A program made the translations under genes and the position numbers. From contig CARQVR010000004.1 of assembly GCA_949051815.1 (NCBI GenBank), positions 11,272 through 75,271 of the forward strand: DNA of 64,000 nucleotides, written 5' to 3'. A model generated the notes under the pieces. It made no database searches. It saw only the letters and a list, made by a program, of their open reading frames with translations, and had not been told where the DNA came from. This document shows positions 1-9,800 of this stretch, one piece after another. Each line of letters opens with the position of its first letter. Position 1 is the first letter of the stretch. The DNA comes from an uncultured Lachnospiraceae bacterium (lineage in GTDB: Bacteria > Bacillota > Clostridia > Lachnospirales > Lachnospiraceae).

Positions 1-106
1 AGTAATCAGTTCTCCGGTTTTCCTCCGAGCCTGCGTAGCAGTGCTCGTAATTGAGTAATCAGTTCTCCGGTTTTCCTCCGAGCCTGCGTAGCAGTGCTCG
101 TAATTG
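1..106. repeat. 53-bp tandem repeat, two copies
   Basis: Two identical 53-bp units lie head to tail (1-53 and 54-106). Each contains GTAGCAGTGCTCG near its end. The array sits just beyond the 3' end of the sugar-binding protein gene and may continue outside the window. Function is unknown; it looks like an intergenic repeat element, not a coding sequence. Confidence 0.85.
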
Positions 107-122
107 AGCGCCTGCGCTCAAT
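103..122 (-). repeat. Stem-loop directly after the binding-protein stop codon
   Basis: An 8-bp perfect stem (ATTGAGCG / CGCTCAAT, 4-nt loop) starts three bases past the TAA stop. No U-tract follows, so it is a weak terminator candidate; it may protect the transcript or be a palindromic repeat. The same arrangement (TAA, then CAAATTG, stem) occurs after the pyruvate formate-lyase core gene near 27.6 kb. Confidence 0.6.
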
Positions 123-125
123 TTG

Positions 126-1571
126 TTATTGACCTAAGTATGCTTTGTATGCAGCCTGTGTATCTGCCGCAACGGTTGCGGGATCTTTGTCGCCGTTAAC
201 CATTTCCTGCATCTCTGTGTTCAGTACGGACCAAACGGAACCGTCTACATAAGAGTCGTAAATCTCACAGCCCTTGGTGTCCACATAGGAGAAGTTGTAG
301 AAGTCCTGTGTGTACTGATCGAATGCGGAGAGATCCACATCGGAGCTGCAGAAACCAGCCAGCGCGTAGTTTGCGCCTACATATTCGGAGAATGCAGGAC
401 CTGTCATGTACTGGCACAGATCGATACAAGCCGCCAGCTTGTCGGGATCCTGAGCTGCCTTTGCGCTGATTGCCATACCATATCCAAGACCGATGTTCTG
501 GAACTTCTCATATTTGGTAGAATCCGCTGCCTGAGGCAGAACCGCAAATTTTGTGGTGTCCTTCTTCGGATCGCCTTCCAGTGTCGCCTGAATGTAGGAA
601 GCATCCCAGTTACCGCCGATGAACGCAGCAGCGTCGCCGGAGATATAGTACTCACGTGCATCCTCGTTGTTGATCGCATTAAAGTCTTTGTTAAAGATGT
701 TTGTGTCGTGGAAGAGGCGCTGTGTCTCTGTCAGAGCCGCCACAAAGTTCGGATCCTCAAAGCTGCCCGTACCTGCGATGATATCCGCAAACCACTGTGT
801 ACCCGTGTACTGATAACCAAGGCATGATACGAAGCAGGAGTTCAACTGCCACTGACCGGAGTTACCGAACGCGATTGTGTCGATACCCTGACCGCTGAAA
901 TACTCCGCTGCTTTCTCAACGTCAGCCCAGGTAGTCGGGAAAGTATCAAAGCCAGCCTCCTTCCACATAGCAGAATCATAAATCACCACGGTACAGGTAC
1001 CGCCCGTCAGTGCCGGATATGCCCAATACTTGTCGTTCGCGGTGAAGGGGATCATATAGTCCATCTTGTACTGATCCGCATAGGGAGAGTTTTTGATGGA
1101 ATCTGTCAGATCATACATAAGTCCCTGATTAGCCCAGCTGATAGTATTCATACCCTGCAGCAGGAATACATCCGGAAGATCGTCCGCCGCCGCACGGGTA
1201 GCGATCTGTGTCTTGTAATCGTCGTTTGCCAGCACTTCCTCATCCAGCGTAATGTTCCCGTGCGCATTCTGCCAGTTAGCAAGGCATGTTCTGAATCCGT
1301 CAGAACCACCGTTTCCTTCCGACTCCTCAGATGTAGAATAGTGCATGATGGATATGTTTCCGCTGTAAGCCAGATCGCCGGAAGCAGGAGCTGCATCCGC
1401 CGCAGGAGCCTCTGTCTCTGCTTCCGTTTCTGCCTCTGCTGCCGGAGCTTCCGCCTCTGCCGCAGGCGCATCCCCTGTTGTCTCCGCTGCCGGATTCGGA
1501 TCGCTGCCGCAGCCTGCAAGTGAGGCTACCATTGATGTCGCCAATAAGATACTAACCACTTTTTTCTTCAT
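126..1571 (-). CDS. Extracellular sugar-binding lipoprotein of an ABC importer
   Basis: This 481-residue protein looks like a family 1 extracellular solute-binding protein (carbohydrate ABC importer). It begins with a lipoprotein signal (MKKK, hydrophobic stretch, lipobox LAGC with Cys21), followed by an Ala/Glu/Pro-rich linker to about residue 65 that would hold the binding domain away from the membrane. The rest has the mixed alpha/beta composition and Trp/Tyr-rich segments usual for sugar-binding clefts. The start is set by the lipobox; AGGAGG lies 12 bases upstream, slightly long. No permease follows inside the window; partner permeases could lie just beyond position 1. It has its own promoter (1651-1679) and an operator-like palindrome. 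The substrate cannot be read from the sequence. Family assignment is confident, specificity unknown. Confidence 0.85.
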   Translation of the reverse strand: MKKKVVSILLATSMVASLAGCGSDPNPAAETTGDAPAAEAEAPAAEAETEAETEAPAADAAPASGDLAYSGNISIMHYSTSEESEGNGGSDGFRTCLANWQNAHGNITLDEEVLANDDYKTQIATRAAADDLPDVFLLQGMNTISWANQGLMYDLTDSIKNSPYADQYKMDYMIPFTANDKYWAYPALTGGTCTVVIYDSAMWKEAGFDTFPTTWADVEKAAEYFSGQGIDTIAFGNSGQWQLNSCFVSCLGYQYTGTQWFADIIAGTGSFEDPNFVAALTETQRLFHDTNIFNKDFNAINNEDAREYYISGDAAAFIGGNWDASYIQATLEGDPKKDTTKFAVLPQAADSTKYEKFQNIGLGYGMAISAKAAQDPDKLAACIDLCQYMTGPAFSEYVGANYALAGFCSSDVDLSAFDQYTQDFYNFSYVDTKGCEIYDSYVDGSVWSVLNTEMQEMVNGDKDPATVAADTQAAYKAYLGQ

Positions 1572-1632
1572 ACTTTTTCATTTCCTCCTTTAAAGATTAA
1601 ATATAGTAGCGTTAACCGAATGCGTTTTACTT

Positions 1633-1640
1633 AAACGTTT
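1633..1640. promoter_or_regulatory. LacI/CcpA-type operator core
   Basis: The palindrome AAACGTTT, within TTAAACGTTTTC, resembles the core of catabolite-responsive and other LacI-family operators. It lies just downstream of the -10 box of the binding-protein promoter, at the expected transcript start, a position suited to repression. The regulator is not identified. Confidence 0.45.
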
Positions 1641-1650
1641 TCGTAATGTT

Positions 1651-1679
1651 AGTCTAGCACATATTTCATATAATGGCAA
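1651..1679 (-). promoter_or_regulatory. Sigma-A-type promoter of the binding-protein gene
   Basis: On the minus strand, TTGCCA (-35, 1674-1679) and TAGACT (-10, 1651-1656) are separated by exactly 17 bases. The leader to the start codon is about 70 nt. The remainder of the 1680-1918 gap is AT-rich and holds no gene that I can support. Confidence 0.6.
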
Positions 1680-1918
1680 CCACTATTTTCACTTTTTTTA
1701 TTCAATTTTTATATCTTTTCCCTTTTTCCTCATTTTTTCTATCTCTATTTTCATAATATTCGCCTTAAAAACGATAAAATTGCGTCAATTTATTCCATTT
1801 TTTCTAAATGGTTTTCGTTAACGCAGTTTTTATAAAAATCGAGCGTCGGAACGCCCGATTCAGAGAATGCTTCGCACTCTCCTTTAATGATTTATGCTAT
1901 CGCGCTTTCCTATAAAGA

Positions 1919-1949
1919 ACAAAAAAGGGACGGTATCGAATCCGTCCCT
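1919..1949 (-). terminator. Terminator of the yesL-diguanylate cyclase unit
   Basis: Minus-strand stem AGGGACGG / CCGTCCCT (8 bp, 8-nt loop) followed by six or more T residues: a standard rho-independent terminator just past the cyclase stop. Confidence 0.85.
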
Positions 1950-1988
1950 CTGCCTCTTTCGTTATTTCCTTTTCCTTATTTCCTTTCG

Positions 1989-3482
1989 TTATTCCGCCGC
2001 CGTTTCATTCTCTCCTGCAGGCGCCGCCGCTTCTCTGTCCTTGTAAAACGCAAGCTGGTTCTTTCCGCGCTTCTTCGCTTTGTATACTCCCTGATCGGCC
2101 GCTTTATAAAGCGTTTCAAAATCATTGCCTTCCTGCGGAAATACCGCCACTCCGATACTCGCCGTGGCCTTATATTTTACATATTCACCGGCCTGAAAAT
2201 TCTTAAAGAAAACCTCCATCTTCCTGGCTTCTTTCAGGATAGTCTCCTCATTCACAATGTCCTTTAAAAATACCATGAACTCATCGCCGCCCACACGTCC
2301 TATGATATCGCTTGCTCTGAAAATCGCTCCGATCTGGATTCCAAGAGAACGCAGCACCTCATCGCCAAAAGCATGTCCCATAGTATCGTTGATCTTCTTA
2401 AAATTGTCGATATCAATCATGAACATCATGCCCTGCTTATTGGGATTCTTCGCCATGTAATCCTTAATCTTGCGCTCCGTGGCAAGTTTATTATTCAGTC
2501 CGGTCAGAAGATCGGTATCCGCCTTGTCTTCTAACTCCTTCTTCTTGTTATTGCTCCGTATCTTACCGATGATATTGATTACCATAACCACACAGAAGAA
2601 TATAGCGATCACAAGTGCCAGCGCGAAAACCATATCTCTCGTGTTCTTCCTGATGTAGTTCGCCTGTCTCTCCGCATAGGCCTCACTGACACCTAGGATC
2701 AGACTCCAGCGGTTCGTCCCAAGGGGCACGGAAGTCAGTACCTGTCTCTGCTTGCCCGTCTGTATATCCACGCTTCCTCTGGAGCTGTTACTCAGACGAT
2801 TGCGGATCGTTCTGGCATTTTCTTTATTCTCCGTCTCTATCCCTGAAAAAATATTTCCGCCCTGCACGCAGGCGTTCGTCACCGCACCGCTCACGCCCAG
2901 TATATTTCCTTCCAGATCCACCACTACAAGAAAGCTTGCGGAATCATAACCCGACTGCAGCAGCATATCGCCAAACCGCTCCATCGGATAGTAAAGCAGC
3001 AGATAGCCTTGCTCCGCGTTCTGACCCACACGCTTCACCACGATAACGGACTGTTCTTCTTCAGTATAAACATAGGGAAACTCCCCTGCAAGCGCCTCCC
3101 CAAACCAGGGCTCCTGCCCGACGTTAACCGACGCGCCCGTCTGGTCCATCGCCTGTCCGTCCGCCGCGCAGTAAAGGACTTTCTCCACACCGGCACACTT
3201 CGCCGCAATCCCGAGCACATCCGTCACCCGGCCGCCGTCCTCCGTCCCTGTCCTCTCAAAGATTTCCCCGACTGTCTCCCCTACTTTTCCTACTTTTTCC
3301 AGCTCATGAAGGAATCGTTCTCCGTATCCCTCCGTCGAAGCAATCAGCGTCTTGGAAACCGACGCTTCCGCCTCCTTATTGCTTTTCGCTGAAAAGCTGA
3401 GCAGCATGGCAATAACAACCACCATCATAATGCCAGTAGGAACGAGCCACTGTAATACACTAGACCTGTTTTGATTATCCAT
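1989..3482 (-). CDS. Membrane diguanylate cyclase with extracellular sensor domain
   Basis: It makes the second messenger c-di-GMP from two GTP. The order is a transmembrane helix (about residues 12-30), an extracytoplasmic region of about 250 residues fitting a Cache-like sensor, a second transmembrane helix (about 285-310) and a C-terminal GGDEF domain. The active-site GGDEF (about 398-402) is intact and preceded five residues earlier by RASD, the RxxD inhibitory site, so product inhibition is expected. I chose the ATG at 3482 over an in-frame ATG 24 bases upstream because it has AGGAAA at good spacing and overlaps the end of the YesL-like gene by 8 bases, suggesting translational coupling. 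An Ala/Glu-rich tail ends the protein. The ligand is unknown. Confidence 0.9.
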   Translation of the reverse strand: MDNQNRSSVLQWLVPTGIMMVVVIAMLLSFSAKSNKEAEASVSKTLIASTEGYGERFLHELEKVGKVGETVGEIFERTGTEDGGRVTDVLGIAAKCAGVEKVLYCAADGQAMDQTGASVNVGQEPWFGEALAGEFPYVYTEEEQSVIVVKRVGQNAEQGYLLLYYPMERFGDMLLQSGYDSASFLVVVDLEGNILGVSGAVTNACVQGGNIFSGIETENKENARTIRNRLSNSSRGSVDIQTGKQRQVLTSVPLGTNRWSLILGVSEAYAERQANYIRKNTRDMVFALALVIAIFFCVVMVINIIGKIRSNNKKKELEDKADTDLLTGLNNKLATERKIKDYMAKNPNKQGMMFMIDIDNFKKINDTMGHAFGDEVLRSLGIQIGAIFRASDIIGRVGGDEFMVFLKDIVNEETILKEARKMEVFFKNFQAGEYVKYKATASIGVAVFPQEGNDFETLYKAADQGVYKAKKRGKNQLAFYKDREAAAPAGENETAAE

Positions 3483-4155
3483 CGATTTCCTGATTCCCCT
3501 CATCAATTCTCAGAGAAAAGTCCAGATCGGAGACTTCCTCTGTTTCCGGCTCCAACTTCTTAAAAATACCACTATAAATCCACGCGGCCCCGTAAGCCGG
3601 CGCAGAAATACCAAACAGGAAAACAAACAAAACCGCATAATTTGAAAAGTACGCGATCACAACCGGCAGTATATAGCACCCTACCATCAGCAAAGTCTTA
3701 GGCAGATTGGCAAAAGCCAGTATCATCGCATTCTTGAGCGTATTCTTCACCGTATTTTCAAATCTGGCCTGCAGCGGGAACACATAAACCGATATCATCA
3801 CAAGCACAACGGCCACCGCCACTACCGCAATCACGAGCGCTTTCGGAAAAGTCAGCCCCGAATAGTTAAAGATAAACGAATCGCCCGCATAAACCACGAT
3901 CACCAAAAGCATCATAAGCCATATGATCGTCGCCTGTTTGAAATTCTCCTTGAAGGACTTAAAAAAACCTTTGATCAGATATCCCTCTTCACCCCGCACA
4001 ATCTTAAGCAGTACATAATGCATGGCCGTAAAAGCTGCCCCCGCGGTTATCACCGGAATGCAGCACAGCATCATTAAAAAATTCATAATCATCAGATCCG
4101 CCACACGGTTTAAAAACCGCATGAAAGGACTGTCCATATCCAAAAATCTACCCAC
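3475..4155 (-). CDS. YesL/DUF624-family membrane protein
   Basis: A 226-residue integral membrane protein with about five to six hydrophobic helices. The N-terminus (MGRFLDMDSPFMRFLNR, then a helix containing LCCIP) is typical of the YesL/DUF624 family, commonly found beside sugar ABC transporters in Firmicutes; its biochemical role is not settled. I set the start at the GTG at 4155, eight bases after GGAG and matching the usual family N-terminus; a GTG three codons upstream is poorly spaced. The 3' end overlaps the diguanylate cyclase by 8 bases, linking the two. The nearby sugar-binding lipoprotein is a plausible partner, but it has its own promoter. Confidence 0.8.
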   Translation of the reverse strand: MGRFLDMDSPFMRFLNRVADLMIMNFLMMLCCIPVITAGAAFTAMHYVLLKIVRGEEGYLIKGFFKSFKENFKQATIIWLMMLLVIVVYAGDSFIFNYSGLTFPKALVIAVVAVAVVLVMISVYVFPLQARFENTVKNTLKNAMILAFANLPKTLLMVGCYILPVVIAYFSNYAVLFVFLFGISAPAYGAAWIYSGIFKKLEPETEEVSDLDFSLRIDEGNQEIDG

Positions 4156-4254
4156 GTCCGTCACTCCAAAAATTTCTCAGTTACATACAATTATATATCA
4201 CCAGAGCCCGAAAATCTATAAAAAACATAAAAATATGTAAAAAAACAAACCTGT

Positions 4255-5511
4255 TTAAATTTTATACTTCGTGCTGACCTGCTGATACTGCATATTGAGC
4301 GTCTGATACATCTTCAGGATTCTGGCGGTTTCCTTCTTCACATGAGCCATCACCTCATCATAAGAATCAGCCAGCACCATAACCGGCTGTCTCTTGAAAC
4401 GCTTCCTGGAAACTTCCTCATTCAGCAAGAGGAGCACCTGCTGCTTCGACGCCGCCTCTCTGTAGCTCCTCTTGTTTATAAGGGCGCTGACTGAGTCCCC
4501 CACCTGCAGCACACTCTGCGGAAGACTGATCTGCTGATCGGTCAGGCGTTTCGGATAGCCGTTCCCGTCTCCCCTCTCATGATGCGCCAGCGCAATCGCT
4601 GCCACCTCGGCATCGACCTTGTCCTCCAGCTTCTCCTGCGTAATGCGCACATGGGTGCGGACATGCTTGATCTCCTCCGGTTTCAGTCTGCGGGGCGCCT
4701 GCAAAATGTCCTGCGATATCCCAAGCATACCGAGATCACGCAGAAGCGCCGCGTAATAAATCATTTCTCTCTCGGAATCCGGCAAAAACAGACGGGCGGA
4801 AATCTCCCCGCAGATGCAGATCGTAGTGACAGTATCAAGCACCGTGCTCTCTCTTGCAAACCCCATACAGTAAATCAGCATATCCATGAAGGTCTTTTTA
4901 TCTTCGTTGGAAAAGATCATGTATTCTGTGATCTCACGCAGTTCTTCCTTATAGGAGCCATCCTTGAGTTTATCCAAAATGCCGTATTTTGCGTCGCACT
5001 GATAAAAACGCTCAAGCCCTGCAGCGGAAAGCTTCGTGCCCGCCTGTTTCTGAAACATGCGGGGATCAAACTGCGCCCCCATCGTATTGGAGTAAATGTC
5101 TATCTTCTCCGCGATGTTGATATAGGCCGCCACATCCTTATAAGCGTAGTCAACCGTCTGCAGCTTCTCAAAATCCCTGCAATGATACATCAGCACCTTG
5201 GCCATATCCGGCACCGGAGACAGATATTTAAAGAACAGATAGCCGTAGATGGAATGCGCCATGCTGTCTCTCGTCTCGTACTGCAGCATATCGTTGATTC
5301 TGGTCTTTTCCGTCTTATACGCGCCGATATCATGCATCGTCGCAACCATAACGATATCCGCCAGCTCAAACTCCTCGTACCTGTTTTCCTCCTGAAGCAT
5401 CTTATAAACGATGTAAGCCACCCTTGATCCATGCTCCATCAGCGTGGGATTAATCAGCTTTAGAATATCCCTCATTAACAGATAAATATCTTTGCTCTTA
5501 ATATATTCCAT
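4255..5511 (-). CDS. Tandem HD / HD-GYP-like phosphohydrolase-family protein
   Basis: A soluble 418-residue protein with two HD-type halves. The N-terminal half keeps a full set of likely metal ligands: H in EHGSR, HD in ATMHDIG, H in MAHSI, H in MYHCR and a later D in AEKID. The C-terminal half looks like HD-GYP (HHERGDGNGYP, then VGDSVSAL), but its HD pair has become RD (LLRDLG). HD-GYP proteins usually degrade c-di-GMP; here the second site may be inactive or regulatory, while the first could be a generic HD phosphohydrolase. It lies 24 bases after the acetyltransferase gene (same strand, likely operon) and near the diguanylate cyclase. The start has GGGGGA five bases upstream. Activity is not certain. 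Confidence 0.75.
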   Translation of the reverse strand: MEYIKSKDIYLLMRDILKLINPTLMEHGSRVAYIVYKMLQEENRYEEFELADIVMVATMHDIGAYKTEKTRINDMLQYETRDSMAHSIYGYLFFKYLSPVPDMAKVLMYHCRDFEKLQTVDYAYKDVAAYINIAEKIDIYSNTMGAQFDPRMFQKQAGTKLSAAGLERFYQCDAKYGILDKLKDGSYKEELREITEYMIFSNEDKKTFMDMLIYCMGFARESTVLDTVTTICICGEISARLFLPDSEREMIYYAALLRDLGMLGISQDILQAPRRLKPEEIKHVRTHVRITQEKLEDKVDAEVAAIALAHHERGDGNGYPKRLTDQQISLPQSVLQVGDSVSALINKRSYREAASKQQVLLLLNEEVSRKRFKRQPVMVLADSYDEVMAHVKKETARILKMYQTLNMQYQQVSTKYKI

Positions 5512-5535
5512 AACTTTCCCCCGTCCCAGACTCAG

Positions 5536-6006
5536 TTAAAGCACAAACTCCATCGGCGTATAGATAATGCCGTCCCTTTTCTCCTGCGGCCGCAGATCCC
5601 GAAACCCCAGCCTGTGATAAAACGCCACGCCATAGGGGGAAGCGTTCACTGTCACGCGGCTCTCCTGCAGCTCCGTCAGCAGGTAATTCGACATATACTG
5701 TATCAACGCCCGCCCGATGCCCCTTCTGTGATATCTCTCATCCACAAACAGTAGAGAAATATGAACCCTGTCGCGAAGGGTGAGCATCCCTACCATTCTT
5801 TTCCCGTCAAGCGCCACAAACATCTGGTAGGCGCCCATAACAAACATTCTGTAAAGCGTAGAATCCGTGATAAAATTCTCGAAGTTCCTGATCCCTTCAG
5901 GCGTGTAGACGTCCGCCTCAAACTTCATAAAAGTCCGCCACGCTAACGACATGGCGTCCTCCCACTCCTCCCGGTATGCGCTTCTGATCTCATACGGTAT
6001 TTCCAA
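5536..6006 (-). CDS. GNAT-family N-acetyltransferase
   Basis: A 156-residue protein with the GNAT fold: an N-terminal beta-alpha element, central strands around GMLTLRDRVHISLLFV, the acetyl-CoA pyrophosphate loop RYHRRGIGRALIQ (the R/Q-x-x-G-x-G/A signature) and a C-terminal FYHRLGFRD segment. It would transfer an acetyl group to an amine; the substrate is unknown. The start is a TTG with GGAG about 12 bases upstream. A later ATG would cut the first helix, so TTG is preferred with moderate certainty. It is followed after 24 bases by the HD-domain gene and probably co-transcribed with it. Confidence 0.8.
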   Translation of the reverse strand: MEIPYEIRSAYREEWEDAMSLAWRTFMKFEADVYTPEGIRNFENFITDSTLYRMFVMGAYQMFVALDGKRMVGMLTLRDRVHISLLFVDERYHRRGIGRALIQYMSNYLLTELQESRVTVNASPYGVAFYHRLGFRDLRPQEKRDGIIYTPMEFVL

Positions 6007-6216
6007 AACAATCAGTGACTCCTTTTCTGCCTTCCTATCATTTTATCGTACTTTCCCCAAAATTACAACCTGTTGCCGGGATTTCATATCCGGGCACAGA
6101 TGTCCGGGTTACTGTTCACACAGGACTTTGCATTTACGGCAAAATCCGTAAGAAAATAATTCAGGAGCGCAAAAATTCATACCAGCACCAGTGTCATGCA
6201 CATTGGCCCGTAACAG

Positions 6217-6246
6217 GAAAAGCCCCGCAGATCACTCTGCGAGGCT
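6217..6246 (-). terminator. Terminator after the Cys-rich unknown gene
   Basis: Minus-strand stem AGCC-CGCAGA / TCTGCG-GGCT with one mismatch and a 4-nt loop, followed by TTTT, seven bases past the stop codon. It separates the gene from the acetyltransferase unit. Confidence 0.75.
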
Positions 6247-6252
6247 GTCAGA

Positions 6253-6693
6253 TCAGCTGTTATAAAATTCCGCAATGCGAAGCGCCTTATCCGGGTAGTT
6301 TTCTTTCAGGTACATCAGATACTGTAATGCGCTGCCTTCATACTTATGTACGTCTCCCACCAGTCCGACCTCGTAGCAGCCCCGTATCACATTGATGATA
6401 CAGTCGTCTGTGTGATCCTCTTTACAATCCTTGCACTCCTTTAATATGTGCGCGATACCCGCTTCCAGCTCCACCTCGTCGAACACCTTAAAGTCTGTCG
6501 TGGGAATATGTTCCATTCCCTTCGGAACCAGTTTTTTCGGCTCTCTATTATAATCGCTGATACACTGTTTTCCATATCCTATGATACAGTTGGTTTTCTG
6601 GCACTGCCCGCAGGCGCTTTCCTGTCTGCAGCAATTTTCCAGATCCTCTCCCACCAATCCGGCATTTAAGCCTTTCTTATGATCCTCTGCCAT
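6253..6693 (-). CDS. Conserved-looking Cys-rich protein of unknown function
   Basis: I do not recognise this 146-residue protein. It has seven or more cysteines clustered in two places: CCRQESACGQCQKTNC near residues 21-36 and CKDCKEDHTDDC near residues 87-98, spacing that could hold a metal or an iron-sulfur cluster. There is no signal peptide or membrane helix; the C-terminal third (ALQYLMYLKENYPDKALRI) looks helical. The start at 6693 is decided by GGAGGT seven bases upstream; an ATG five codons earlier lies inside that ribosome binding site. It is followed by a terminator and appears to be a single-gene unit. A role in redox or metal handling is only a guess. Confidence 0.7.
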   Translation of the reverse strand: MAEDHKKGLNAGLVGEDLENCCRQESACGQCQKTNCIIGYGKQCISDYNREPKKLVPKGMEHIPTTDFKVFDEVELEAGIAHILKECKDCKEDHTDDCIINVIRGCYEVGLVGDVHKYEGSALQYLMYLKENYPDKALRIAEFYNS

Positions 6694-6804
6694 GTCCCGT
6701 ACCTCCATATCCCTGATTGCCTGATGACACGTATCATACTATAGCACAAATGCCCTCCCACAGGCAATATATAAAGAGTTTAAATTTGCTGCCATGCCGC
6801 ACAC

Positions 6805-6840
6805 AAAACACCCCGCAGCCATATGGACGCGGGGCGTTTC
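6805..6840 (-). terminator. Terminator downstream of giant gene A
   Basis: Minus-strand stem GAAACGCCCCGC / GCGGGGTGTTTT around a 10-12 nt loop, with a T-run on the downstream arm. It lies about 45 bases beyond the stop codon of giant A. A real terminator suggests that transcription through this gene does occur in some state. Confidence 0.8.
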
Positions 6841-6886
6841 GTTTCCTGATTTTTAAATCTCTGCGTGTCAATCCGCCGCAGGGTAA

Positions 6887-9800
6887 TTACTCTGTAGCCG
6901 CGGGAGGTTCAGGTGCTGCCTCCTGCTTTTTAATCGTAACGGTGTCAATGGTAGCCGACTGGTTCTCCTCTGTTCCCACCTTGACAATAACCTTGGTGAT
7001 AGAGCCGACAGCCTGGTCTGTTGCCGGTTCAAACTTCGTTCCTTTAGTCGTGGTTTCGCCTTCCGTCTTATCCGGTGTCGCCTCTACCACTATGGAAGCC
7101 GTGTTATACCCCGGGTTCTTGCTCAGTTCTACAACCTTTGCTTTGATTGCCGCAAGCGCCGCAGCCTGATCCGCCACATAGTCAATTTCGTTAATTGCCT
7201 GTGCCGCTGTGAGAAGCTCTGCGGGTGTCTGGAACTCTGCGATCGCAGTCAGTGTGGTCTCGCTGATTTCCAGCGTGAAGTCCGTTTTATTCTCAGCAGT
7301 CTCGGGTGTCTCTGCATCCTTCAGATGTAATGTGAAGGAGATTTTTCCGTTTGCTGCCGCACCGTCTGTCGGTTTCGTCAGCGTAAAGAGATCATTTTTA
7401 CCTTCTGCATCCTTCGCAAAACCATCCACGGTAACCGCCGGATTATTGTCGATCAGCTCATTCGCCTTCTTCAATACCAGCTCCTTTACCTTCGCGTTAA
7501 ACGCATCATCCGATGTGTGAGCCGCTACCCATGCTTCCTTGACAATCGCTGTCAATGCTGCCGCGTCCAGACCGGTTGTAACCTTGTTCTTACAAGCATC
7601 TAAATTGTCTAACATTGCAAGAACATATTCGATTTCGCCTGTCGACTCCTGATACCCATTCTCAGCCGGTGTCTTGGACAGATCTCTGACTCTCAGTTTA
7701 AAGGTGATAGAACCCCTCTCCGTGGTGCTGGGCTTCGTAACCTTACCGAATCTGCCTGCCGTGATGGAAAGATTCCTGGTAACCGCTGTTCCCAGTTTCG
7801 CTCTCACTGCCGCTGCAAATTCCGCCGCAGTGGTATCCGCTGTCACCTTGAGCAATACCTTATTCTCCGCATCTTTGATGGTCGTATCCGTGCCGTCAGC
7901 GCTTCCAAGACTCAGATTATTGATCGCCAATATAATGCTGTTCACATCTGCCTTTTCAGGAATCACAAACTTGTGGTTGTACAGATCCTTCGTGCCTGCC
8001 GCGGTGGTCTTAACGACAACGGTCCACTCGCTCGCGATCTTCACGGTCGGCGTCGGAGCAGGTGTTTCCTCACCCTCCGCTGCGCCTTGCGCTCCTGCGC
8101 TGTTATTCGTAATCTCCACGGTAACAGCCGCACCCTTGATGGCTTTGTTAACTTCATTTCTGATATAGGACTCAACTGCGCTGTTAATCCTGATGATTAC
8201 TTCCTCATATAAATTGCCATCATCGTCAACATAATATCCGTTCGCGTCCGTGAGCTTTTTCGTGTATGTCTCGATATCAGACTGCAATTTCTTCTCAGCC
8301 GCATTCAGCGCCTCTGTGACTGCCTGATCCGCTGCGCCTGCATCGCCGGGCAGCTTAATCTGGAAGGTCAGTTCATCTTCCTTCGGGCCATCTGTGCCGT
8401 AGCTAAAGGCAGCCTTCACATTGACGGTTTTGCCCCAATCAAGCTTCTTGGAGGCTGTAAGCTCCGTATTGGCCGCATCCGCTGCAATCGCCGCTGTAAG
8501 CTTCGCCTTGTCAAGCGTAATGTACATCGGGTATGTTGCAGGCAGATTAATGCATTTCTGACCTGATACGGTCTCATAAGACATATATTTCTTATCAGCC
8601 AGATCGAAGCTGACATAATCCACGTCTTTGCCGTTTACGCTTGCCTTGATGGTAATATCTGTGGTTTCCGCCACACTCAGTTTGCTCTTAAAGCTAAACG
8701 GTGTATACTTTGACCAGTTTGCCGGTGCATTGTAATCGGTATCAGCCACGGTCCACTTGTTGCTGCCCTTATTTACCAGAGCAACCTTGCCCTTGGCCGT
8801 AGTCTTGTCTGCCGCTTTCACGGTGATACTCGTCTTGATACCGTACTTCTCATAAGCCTCGCGTTTTGCTGCATCGCCGGTTGCGGTTGCAATTGCATCC
8901 CGATAAGCCTTCGGCGCGTTCCGGGGAACGATATACAGATCTACCTTATGGCTTCCTGCCGGAAGGTTTGCCGCCTCTAAGTAGCAGTCGCCGTATTTAT
9001 CATAGATGGGAGTAAATCCAACCGTGGATACAGCCATGATAGCTGCCACGTCTACCCTTGCTTTACCCTCCAGAATCGTGAGGGCAGTTACTGCCTTAGG
9101 GCCATCCAGTACGGGCGTTGCCGTTACCTTATATTTGGTCTTATCCTTCGTGTAATCCTTAATCGCAATGGTCAGCTTCACATCAATATATTTGGAACCA
9201 TTATTGATGCTGATATAGCCGATACGATCATTCTTGTTCGCATCATCCGCGATCTTATCGAGCGCAGGCGCATTCAGGTCACCAGCAGGCGCGGTAAGAG
9301 GAAGCGCATCCTTTAATGCCACGTACATGTCATAATTATCGTCATACTTTACCTCGAAATAATCGGTAAAGCGGTTCTCCTGTCCGTTGATGATCGCATT
9401 CTTTGCATAGTTGCCGTTTTTATCTGCCTTATTTGTAAAAGTTACATATCCGTTGCCGGAATTATACTTGATATACGCGCCGTTACCTGCCTTGAGCGCC
9501 AGCGTGTAGTTGCCCGTTGCGCTTAAGTTCGCAGCTTTCGCCTTCGCAATCTTGACCACAACCTTTGCGTCCTTGTACTCGGGCTTAAATACACCGTTTT
9601 CCAGGGAACCGACAGTGGCTACCAGATTGTAATTTCCGGACTTGCACCACGTATTCACATACAGGTCAAAGCCATCGCCCATCACAATCGGGAGGGGTTT
9701 ATCGAGATAACTGCCCTCATTATTCTTAAATACATTCGCGATATCCGTCGGGTTCTTCTTGGTCTGGTCGATAGACAGCATCACATACTTATCCGTAAAG

